Assembly (NCBI GenBank): GCA_040880025.1
Contig: JBBDJD010000015.1
Location: 124,001-188,000, forward strand
DNA: 64,000 nucleotides
Source: RCIO01 sp040880025
GTDB lineage: Bacteria; Pseudomonadota; Alphaproteobacteria; Rhizobiales; Rhizobiaceae
Direction: 5' to 3'
Shown: in pieces, positions 57,861 through 64,000 of the stretch
Position numbering within the stretch: position 1 is the first letter of the stretch
Layout: every line of letters begins with the position of its first letter
The notes under the pieces: generated by a model
Told to the model about the DNA's origin: nothing
Databases searched by the model: none
Seen by the model: only the letters and a program-made list of their open reading frames with translations
Position numbers and translations under genes: made by a program

Positions 57861-58418
57861 TCAGTTGAAGCGTATGCGCGCTGCAACACCAAGCGAATCC
57901 TGCCCGCGTGAGACGATCACGGCCTCGCCTTCGCGGGAGCTGGCGCCAAGCAGCGCTTGTATTACCTCCCCGTGGGTCACCAAGACCAGAATGCCCGAGC
58001 CCGAATAGTCAAGGATTTGGTCACGGGCGCGATCCAGCCTGGCTTCTCTCTCCGCATCCGCTTCGCCTGGAAGCCAGTCCAGTGCGTCGTTCTCCTTCAC
58101 CTCTTCGTCGCGGAAGGCGATCAGCGCGGTGTCCCGACAGCGGCAGAAGCGGCTTGTTTCGACATGGTTGATCGGCGCGGCGCGAGCCCCGAAAAGCGCC
58201 CCGATGCGTCTTGACTGATGCTCGCCGCGGTCGGACAGATTGCGCTGGGTCGCACAATTGTCGATGTCGAAATTTCCCGGATCGCCGGCGCCCGGCGCAA
58301 ATGCATAGTGCAGCAACACCACCTGGCCGCCATTTCTCAACAGCGCCCAGCCGGCTTCCGTTGCCCCGGCGGGGGACACGACAACAAGGCACAATACAAA
58401 AACGAAGATACGGATCAT
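57861..58418 (-). CDS. Histidine phosphatase superfamily protein with degenerate first motif
   Basis: The 185-residue product starts at 58418 behind GGGAG and has a signal peptide (MIRIFVFVLCLVVVSPAGATE). The fold is of the histidine phosphatase type: a QVVLLHYAFAPG segment in place of the usual RHG motif, TQRNLSDRGEHQSRRIGALF, and a distal LVTHGEVIQALLG with the second His. The catalytic RHG arginine is a Leu here and the glycine is a Tyr. The protein may be non-catalytic or act on an unusual substrate. Confidence 0.8.
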   Translation of the reverse strand: MIRIFVFVLCLVVVSPAGATEAGWALLRNGGQVVLLHYAFAPGAGDPGNFDIDNCATQRNLSDRGEHQSRRIGALFGARAAPINHVETSRFCRCRDTALIAFRDEEVKENDALDWLPGEADAEREARLDRARDQILDYSGSGILVLVTHGEVIQALLGASSREGEAVIVSRGQDSLGVAARIRFN

Positions 58419-58674
58419 CAGGCGCGCTCCCAGCGTTGCGAATATAGGTTTAGCAGACCGGGAGAAAAGCGACAGGTTGCGGCGACGGTGCGGCGAAGGC
58501 CGCCACGGAGGTTCGTCCGAGACTGATCCGGGCGCCAAACCCCTCAACTTTCATTGCGGCGTTGCGGACCGCACGATAGACAGGCAACGGCGATGGATCG
58601 GGAGCGCTGGCCGCGCGTTTGAAGATCGAGAACAACATGCCGCCGGTCGGGCGGTGACAGGACGGAGTTTCCAT

Positions 58675-60132
58675 ATGCTGCAAAAAGCCAACCCATTCAT
58701 GAAACAGGCGAACCTGATCGACGGAGTTTGGGTCCCGGCTGATTCCGGGGCGACGATGGATGTCGTCAATCCCGCCAACGGACAGGTGCTCGGCAACGTG
58801 CCGAAAAGCGGCAAGGCCGAGACCAGGCGCGCTATCGAGGCTGCCGAGAAGGCTTTCCAGACCTTCAAGAAGACGACCGCGCTCGAACGGTCGAAGATGC
58901 TGCGCAGGCTGCATGATGCGATCATGGACAATCAGGAGGCACTGGCCGAGCTGCTGACGCTCGAACAGGGCAAGTCGATGACGGAATCGCGGGGCGAGGT
59001 CGCGTTCTCGGCCGCCTACGTGCTGTGGTTCGCAGAGGAAGCGCGGCGTACTTATGGCGACGTGATACCGTCACCCTGGGCGGATCGCAGAGTCATCGTC
59101 ACACGCGAGCCGGTCGGCGTGATCGCCGCCATTACGCCGTGGAATTTCCCGTCCTCCATGCTGGCGCGCAAGATCGGACCAGCCATCGCCGCCGGCTGCA
59201 CCTGCGTAGTGAAACCTGCGTCGCAGACGCCCTATTCGGGCCTCGCATGGGGCGTGCTTGCCGAACAGGCCGGCATTCCCGCTGGCGTGGTGAACATCGT
59301 AACCGGCTCGGCTGGCGAAATCGGCGACGAACTCTGCGAAAACCCGCTGGTCAAGAAGATCACCTTCACCGGCTCGACCGAGGTCGGAAAGATGCTGATG
59401 GGAAAGGCGGCTAAGACCGTCAAGAAGGTGTCGATGGAGCTCGGCGGCAACGCGCCGTTCCTGGTGTTCGATGATGCCGACATCGATCGCGCGGTGGAGG
59501 GCGCCATCGCCGCGAAGTACCGCAATTCGGGCCAGACATGCGTGTGCACGAATAGGTTCTTCGTTCAGGCGGGTGTCTACGACGAATTCGTCGAAAAGCT
59601 CGCCAAGGCGGCGAAGGCTCTGAAGGTTGGGCCGGGTACGGACGACGGTGTGCAACAAGGACCGCTGATCGACGCGAATGCAGTTGAGAAGGTCGAGGAG
59701 TTCATCGCCGACGCCACCGCGCAGGGCGGCAAGGTCGTCACCGGCGGCCACCGTCACTCACTTGGCGGGACGTTCTTCGAGCCGACCGTGATTTCGGAAG
59801 CGACGCCGAAGATGAAATTCATGAAGGAAGAGATATTCGGTCCTCTGGCCCCCATCTTCCGTTTCGAGAGCGAGGAAGAGGGCGTCGCACTCGCCAACGA
59901 CACCGAATACGGTCTTGCCTGCTATTTCTACACCGGCGATCTCGGCCGCGCCTTCCGGGTAATGGAAGGGCTGAAATACGGCATGGTCGGTGTCAACGAA
60001 GGCGTGATCACCACGCCGGAAGCACCGTTTGGCGGTGTCAAGGAATCCGGGCTTGGACGCGAGGGCGGGCATCAGGGCATCGAGGATTATCTCGACACCA
60101 AATATGTCTGCATCGGCGGTCTCGGCCTTTAA
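58675..60132 (+). CDS. gabD: NAD(P)-dependent succinate-semialdehyde dehydrogenase
   Basis: The 485-residue protein has the aldehyde dehydrogenase motifs with ITPWNFPSSMLARKIGPAIAA, the general base E255 (MELGGNAPF) and the nucleophile C289 (SGQTCVC). Sequence character (DGVWVPADSGATMDVVNPANG; CVCTNRFFVQ) suits the GabD group. GGAG precedes the ATG at 58675. The frame is open to 58477, but this part overlaps the divergent phosphatase promoter. It would oxidise succinate semialdehyde from GABA or a related semialdehyde. Confidence 0.88.
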   Translation: MLQKANPFMKQANLIDGVWVPADSGATMDVVNPANGQVLGNVPKSGKAETRRAIEAAEKAFQTFKKTTALERSKMLRRLHDAIMDNQEALAELLTLEQGKSMTESRGEVAFSAAYVLWFAEEARRTYGDVIPSPWADRRVIVTREPVGVIAAITPWNFPSSMLARKIGPAIAAGCTCVVKPASQTPYSGLAWGVLAEQAGIPAGVVNIVTGSAGEIGDELCENPLVKKITFTGSTEVGKMLMGKAAKTVKKVSMELGGNAPFLVFDDADIDRAVEGAIAAKYRNSGQTCVCTNRFFVQAGVYDEFVEKLAKAAKALKVGPGTDDGVQQGPLIDANAVEKVEEFIADATAQGGKVVTGGHRHSLGGTFFEPTVISEATPKMKFMKEEIFGPLAPIFRFESEEEGVALANDTEYGLACYFYTGDLGRAFRVMEGLKYGMVGVNEGVITTPEAPFGGVKESGLGREGGHQGIEDYLDTKYVCIGGLGL

Positions 60133-60175
60133 GTACAGGCATTGGAAAATCGATCGGTCGCCAGATTGCGGTCGA

Positions 60176-61102
60176 TCAGCCTTCAAATGCTTTTCGAAGC
60201 ACCTGGGCCGGCGCCAGGGCGCCTCGCACGCGCACGACCGCCGCGGCTGTCCGATGGCCGCACGCCGCGGCCTCCGGTCCACCCAGGCCGGACATGCGTG
60301 CGGCAAGATAACCGCCGTTGAAGGCGTCGCCGGCGCCCGTGGTGTCGACCGCATCGTCGATACGCTGTGCCGGAACGGTCGATGTGAGACCGTCAGAAAG
60401 CATCAATGCGTCCCCAGTGCCGTTCTTGACGACGGCCTCGCGGATGCCGGATTGAACCAGGCGATCCAGCGTCCGATCGGGCGTTTCATCGCCGTAGAGT
60501 TCCTGTTCGTCGGGAAAGGTCGGCAGCGCGATATCGGCCACCGCCAATGCTTCGGTAATTGCCTCGCGGGCGATGCTGGGGGATGGCCAAAGTCTGGGCC
60601 GATAATTCGGATCGAAGGCGACGAGCGTGCCAGCCGCGCGCGCTTCTCGAAGGCTGTGCAGCAGCGTGCGGCGGCCATCGTTATCGAGAATTGCCAGAGT
60701 GATTCCGGAAAAATAGGCAAGGCGCAGATTCGAAAGGCTTTTTGCCAACGCAACAGGATCACTGGCGAGTTGCCGGGCGGCGGAATCAGCGCGCCAGTAG
60801 GTGAAAGAGCGTTCCACCCCGTCCAGGGTGATCGCGTAAAGGCCGGGGCGTGCTCCGGCGAGTGTCGGGCTGGCCGCGACCCCGATGCCGTTCTCCCGCA
60901 GGAACCCGATCTGGCGTTGCGAAAACGGGTCGGCGCCGAAGGCGGTGACGTAGTCGATCCGGGCGTTCGGCAGCAGCGCGCGCATGGCCCACAGCGTATT
61001 GAACGTGTCGCCGGCAAATGCCATGCGCCACTGATCGGCGTCGGCGGCCGACAGTTCCAGCATACACTCGCCGATTGCAGCGATTCCCCCTGCGTCGCTC
61101 AA
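60176..61102 (-). CDS. kdgK: PfkB-family sugar kinase, probably 2-dehydro-3-deoxygluconokinase
   Basis: The 308-residue protein has the ribokinase/PfkB features: GECMLELSAADADQWRMAFAGDTFNTLW near the start, AFDPNYRPRLWPS, VVKNGTGDALML, and the anion-hole and catalytic motif DTTGAGDAFNGGYLA near residue 255. The first and middle motifs resemble KdgK, which makes 2-keto-3-deoxy-6-phosphogluconate. No other sugar-acid gene is near. The kinase assignment is firm; the exact sugar is less so. Confidence 0.85.
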   Translation of the reverse strand: MSDAGGIAAIGECMLELSAADADQWRMAFAGDTFNTLWAMRALLPNARIDYVTAFGADPFSQRQIGFLRENGIGVAASPTLAGARPGLYAITLDGVERSFTYWRADSAARQLASDPVALAKSLSNLRLAYFSGITLAILDNDGRRTLLHSLREARAAGTLVAFDPNYRPRLWPSPSIAREAITEALAVADIALPTFPDEQELYGDETPDRTLDRLVQSGIREAVVKNGTGDALMLSDGLTSTVPAQRIDDAVDTTGAGDAFNGGYLAARMSGLGGPEAAACGHRTAAAVVRVRGALAPAQVLRKAFEG

Positions 61103-61257
61103 ATTTTCACCTCCAGCATTTTCGGCAGCCGGATATCACAGGGCGGAGGAAACGCCTATCTGGACCGAGCAAAAATGATTGATTTGTAACGCGCGGCGGT
61201 GCAACGGCTTGGGCGACGGTTACGTGTTTTTCCGGCGCGGGTAGAGGTATACTCAAT

Positions 61258-61686
61258 ATGATGATGCGATACGCTATCATTGGGGCCGTCCTTGCCGCGA
61301 TCGGGGCGGCATGGTTCGTGCTGGCCGGCCGGCACGCGCCGCGAGACGGGCTTGATCTTTCGAGATCGAAATTTTCCGAACAGGGCCTCTATGAAGTCAG
61401 CATAGAACCGGAGTCGGAGCCGATTGAGCAGGGTCCGCTCCACAGCTGGATTGCGGCGGTAAGGTCAGCCGACGGCACGCCGCTGGTCGACGCCACGGTT
61501 GTGGTCGATGGCGGAATGCCGGATCACGGCCATGGCCTGCCGACTGCGCCGAGGGCATCACATATCGGTGACGGGCACTATCGGATCGAAGGCGTGCGGT
61601 TCAATATGAGTGGCTGGTGGGAACTGCGCCTGACAATCGACGGGGCCAGCGGCGAGGATGTGGTTGTCTTCAACATCATGCTTTGA
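61258..61686 (+). CDS. FixH-like membrane-anchored protein
   Basis: The 142-residue product has one N-terminal helix (about 5-22) and a periplasmic immunoglobulin-like domain with GPLHSWIAAVRSADGTPLVDA and MPDHGHGLPTAPRA. This matches the FixH/YtkA-like family, whose conserved Met/His residues suggest copper binding. It overlaps the start of the di-haem peroxidase gene by 29 bases. The two probably act together in periplasmic redox or metal handling. Confidence 0.75.
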   Translation: MMMRYAIIGAVLAAIGAAWFVLAGRHAPRDGLDLSRSKFSEQGLYEVSIEPESEPIEQGPLHSWIAAVRSADGTPLVDATVVVDGGMPDHGHGLPTAPRASHIGDGHYRIEGVRFNMSGWWELRLTIDGASGEDVVVFNIML

Positions 61687-62902
61687 GCCTCTCGGACGCA
61701 GGGTCCGACTAACGCTGGCCGTGATTGCGCTGCCGGCGCTTGCAATAATTGCAGGCTGCGATCCATCCGCACTCACCGATGAAGAACTTGTGAAGGCCAA
61801 GTCGATGACGCTGGCCGCGCTTCCTCCGCTGCCCGTGGACCCGACCAACCGGGTTGCCGACGACCGGCGCGCTGCGGCGTTGGGGGCGACGTTTTTTTTC
61901 GATCCGGCAATGAGCATCAACGGCGAAGTTTCCTGCTCCACATGCCACAAGATCGACCGGCAGTTCCAGGATGACTTGCCGCGTGGCCATGCCATCGGGG
62001 TCACCGACAGGCGCACCATGCCGCTCGCCGGAGTCGCCTACTATTCGTGGCAGTTCTGGGATGGCAGGCGCGACAGCCTGTGGGCCCAGGCGGTTACCCC
62101 GCTGGAGGATTTGCGCGAACATGGCGGCAACCGCCTCTTCTACGCGCGCCTGATCGGCCAGCGCTACCGCGACCGCTACGAGGCGATATTCGGCGGGTTG
62201 CCCGACCTTTCCCGCCTGCCGGACAACGCCAGCCCGCGCGGCACGCTGGGGGACAAGGCGGCATGGGCCAATATTCCGGGAGACCGTCGCGAGGCCATCA
62301 ACGTCGTGTTCGCCAATATAGGCAAGGCGATTGCCGCCTTCGAACGGACCATTCTGCCGGAACCGACCCGCTTCGACCGTCATGTCGCGGCACTTGCGGC
62401 CGGGGAGACGCCGCAAGGCGATGCGGCTTTTTCCGATCTTGAGCACGAGGGGTTGAAAGTCTTCATCGGCAGTGCCGGCTGCACGAATTGCCATAACGGG
62501 CCGCTGCTGACCGACGGCCAGTTTCACAATACCGGCGTTCCGGCAGTCGACGGATTGCCGGAGGATCGCGGCCGGGCAAGTGCGGTCAAACAGGTGATTG
62601 CCGATCCGTTCAACTGTCTTGGACCCTATAGCGACGGCAAGGCGGAGGATTGCGCGGAACTGGCGTTCATGGTGCCTGGCGGCGAGGAGCTGGAACGCGC
62701 TTACAAGACCTCGTCATTGCGCGGCGCAGCGGACCGCCCGCCCTACATGCACGCCGGGCAGTACCTAACACTGGACGAGGTCATCGACCATTACAGCCGC
62801 GCACCGGACGCGCCGTCCGGGTCGACCGATATCCCGGCGCTGGAACTCACCGACCGGGGCCGCGCGTCGCTGATTGCGTTCCTGAAGACGCTGAGCCCCT
62901 GA
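61658..62902 (+). CDS. Di-haem cytochrome c peroxidase/MauG-family lipoprotein
   Basis: The 414-residue product has a lipoprotein signal (R-rich n-region, hydrophobic stretch ALPALAIIAGC with lipobox cysteine C34) and two haem c sites, CSTCH (93-97) and CTNCH (275-279), separated as in bacterial di-haem peroxidases and MauG. A histidine in MHAGQYLTLDEVIDHY near the end fits a distal haem ligand. The start at 61658 lies inside the FixH-like gene; no better in-frame start gives the lipobox. Substrate is H2O2 or a partner protein. Confidence 0.85.
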   Translation: MWLSSTSCFEPLGRRVRLTLAVIALPALAIIAGCDPSALTDEELVKAKSMTLAALPPLPVDPTNRVADDRRAAALGATFFFDPAMSINGEVSCSTCHKIDRQFQDDLPRGHAIGVTDRRTMPLAGVAYYSWQFWDGRRDSLWAQAVTPLEDLREHGGNRLFYARLIGQRYRDRYEAIFGGLPDLSRLPDNASPRGTLGDKAAWANIPGDRREAINVVFANIGKAIAAFERTILPEPTRFDRHVAALAAGETPQGDAAFSDLEHEGLKVFIGSAGCTNCHNGPLLTDGQFHNTGVPAVDGLPEDRGRASAVKQVIADPFNCLGPYSDGKAEDCAELAFMVPGGEELERAYKTSSLRGAADRPPYMHAGQYLTLDEVIDHYSRAPDAPSGSTDIPALELTDRGRASLIAFLKTLSP

Positions 62903-62908
62903 CGCCCG

Positions 62909-63364
62909 TCAGGTGTCCTTCACCGTCTCCATCGCGACGAAGGTCGAAGTGTGCTCGACATAGGGCAGCGCAGAAATGCGCTCACCCAGGACGCTTCGAT
63001 AAGCGGCGATGTCGGTCGTGCGCACCTTGAGCAGGTAGTCGAATCTAGCCGCTATCATGTGGCACTGCTCGACTTCGGGAATCCCCGCCACCGCCTTGTT
63101 GAAGGCATCGAGCGCGGCCGAGCGGGTGTCGGACAGGGTGACCTGCACGAAGGCGACGTGGCCTTCGCCCATGCGTTCGTGGTCGATCAGTGCCGTGTAG
63201 CCACGAATGATGCCGTCACGCTCGAGCCGGCGCACACGCGCCTGCACGGGGGTCTTGGTCAGGCCGACCCGGTTCGCCAGTTCGGCCATGGACAGACGCC
63301 CGTCACGGGCCAATGCGGCAAGGATATTGCGGTCTATTCGATCCAACTGGACTGACTCTGACAT
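62909..63364 (-). CDS. putR: Lrp/AsnC-family transcriptional regulator, probable PutR
   Basis: The 151-residue protein has the Lrp helix-turn-helix (about 7-55; LDRIDRNILAALARDGRLSM and VGLTKTPVQARVRRLERDG) and the RAM ligand-binding domain (about 70-145; HVAFVQVTLSDTRS, YLLKVRTTDIAAYR). It is divergent from putA, the standard arrangement of the proline-responsive activator PutR in alphaproteobacteria. The 141-base intergenic region should hold its binding sites. Confidence 0.85.
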   Translation of the reverse strand: MSESVQLDRIDRNILAALARDGRLSMAELANRVGLTKTPVQARVRRLERDGIIRGYTALIDHERMGEGHVAFVQVTLSDTRSAALDAFNKAVAGIPEVEQCHMIAARFDYLLKVRTTDIAAYRSVLGERISALPYVEHTSTFVAMETVKDT

Positions 63365-63505
63365 TACTGCAGCTCATTTGATCCAAGTATGGGCGCAAGA
63401 CTAGCCTGTTTCGATCGCGTTTTCCAAACATTCAGTCCGCAGCGGTTGTGGCTGACGTGCTAGTCTCGCCTGATTGGGCCAACTTCGAGCTGGGGTCGCT
63501 GTGCG

Positions 63506-64000
63506 ATGGCTACTTCCTCCCTGACCGAACTGCGTGAGCAAATCAGGGCCAACACCCTGGCCGACGAGGATCAGGCGCTTGCGCGGCTCATCAAGGCGGC
63601 CGGGCTTTCGAAGGATGACCGGGCGGCGATCTCGAAGGATGCAGAGAGCCTGGTGCGCTCCGTGCGCTCCGCGTCGAACCCGCAGCTCATGGAATCGTTT
63701 CTGGCCGAGTACGGGCTGTCGACAAAGGAGGGCGTCGCCCTCATGTGCCTGGCCGAAGCATTGCTTCGGGTACCAGACGCCGAAACGGTCGACGAACTGA
63801 TCCGCGACAAGATCGCGCCGCATGACTGGTCGGAGCACATCGGTGATTCCGGCTCGATCTTCGTCAACGCCTCCACCTGGGCGCTGATGCTCACCGGACG
63901 CGTTCTCGAGGAGGGCGAGGGCGGCGTCGAGGGTACGCTGCGCTCTCTTGTGCGCCGCCTGGGCGAGCCGGTGATCCGCCGTGCCGTGGGTGCTGCGATG
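63506..64000 (+). CDS. putA: Bifunctional proline dehydrogenase/L-glutamate gamma-semialdehyde dehydrogenase, N-terminal part (cut by window edge)
   Basis: The visible 165 residues (MATSSLTELREQIRANTLAD, then EYGLSTKEGVALMCLAEALLRVPDAETVDELIRDK, then HIGDSGSIFVNASTWALMLTGR) match the helical N-terminal domain of PutA. The frame is open at the right edge. PutA oxidises proline to glutamate in two steps. Proline is the end product of proline betaine demethylation, so the gene could feed from the corrinoid/demethylation pathway upstream, though this is inference. Confidence 0.93.
   Translation, partial: MATSSLTELREQIRANTLADEDQALARLIKAAGLSKDDRAAISKDAESLVRSVRSASNPQLMESFLAEYGLSTKEGVALMCLAEALLRVPDAETVDELIRDKIAPHDWSEHIGDSGSIFVNASTWALMLTGRVLEEGEGGVEGTLRSLVRRLGEPVIRRAVGAAM

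Overview
The window is GC-rich (visibly above 60 %) chromosomal DNA from an aerobic alphaproteobacterium, most probably a Hyphomicrobiales/Phyllobacteriaceae-type organism (Mesorhizobium, Hoeflea, Nitratireductor or a relative). I infer this from gene content, not from a marker gene: an Lrp regulator divergent from putA, DUF1127 small proteins beside a LysR regulator, Ku/LigD, ExoD, DUF1194 and DUF4893 proteins, and dipeptide-type ABC operons. No rRNA, tRNA, CRISPR array, insertion sequence or prophage was recognised. The first gene and the last gene (putA) are cut by the window edges.

The main theme is use of methylated nitrogen (and possibly sulfur) compounds. A five-gene minus-strand operon (16679 to 11582) encodes a PF13769 small protein, a Cys-rich MetV-like protein, a MetF-like methylenetetrahydrofolate reductase, a methyl-THF:corrinoid methyltransferase and a RamA/RACo-type reductive activator with a [2Fe-2S] domain. 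A corrinoid protein (23937-23239), divergent from a non-pyrrolysine MttB-family methyltransferase (24193-25785), supplies the substrate-facing half. A DUF1638 protein, a cysteine-rich Fe-S protein and a LysE exporter lie close by. A second MttB paralogue (42849-41278) sits in a cluster with RidA, a dimethylglycine/sarcosine dehydrogenase, a nitroreductase and a DddP-like M24 enzyme, divergent from a sarcosine-oxidase-like flavoenzyme. A betaine-homocysteine methyltransferase is at 32856-31837, and a GlxA/GbdR-like regulator plus the tail of another dimethylglycine-dehydrogenase-like gene are at the left edge. Together these suggest corrinoid/THF-dependent removal of the first methyl group from a quaternary amine, then oxidative demethylation of the tertiary and secondary amines, with C1 units entering as methyl-THF and methylene-THF. 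A nearly identical 22-bp dyad precedes both the methyl-THF:corrinoid methyltransferase and the betaine-homocysteine methyltransferase genes and probably co-regulates them.

Layout: 0-4.6 kb dehydrogenase tail, tandem DUF1194 proteins, GlxA regulator, small-protein genes; 4.6-9 kb LysR regulator and NHEJ (ku-ligD); 9-11.6 kb esterase and a small AT-rich islet with an EVE-domain gene and a membrane-protein gene; 11.6-16.7 kb corrinoid/folate operon; 16.9-23.2 kb VWA protein, ExoD, DUF4893, DUF1638, glycosyltransferases; 23.2-27.3 kb corrinoid protein, MttB, Fe-S protein, LysE; 27.4-31.8 kb ECF sigma factor with a membrane VWA protein, PadR regulator; 31.8-36 kb betaine-homocysteine methyltransferase, XRE regulator/desaturase, PhnD-like protein; 36-45.7 kb DddP-like enzyme, nitroreductase, dehydrogenase, RidA, MttB2, SolA-like oxidase, class III aminotransferase; 45.9-48 kb valine-catabolic dehydrogenases; 48.2-50.3 kb VOC/AraC/TerB; 50.3-55.2 kb peptide-type ABC importer; 55.4-64 kb OsmC, deacylase, L,D-transpeptidase, semialdehyde dehydrogenase, sugar kinase, FixH-like/di-haem peroxidase pair, and the Lrp-putA divergent pair.
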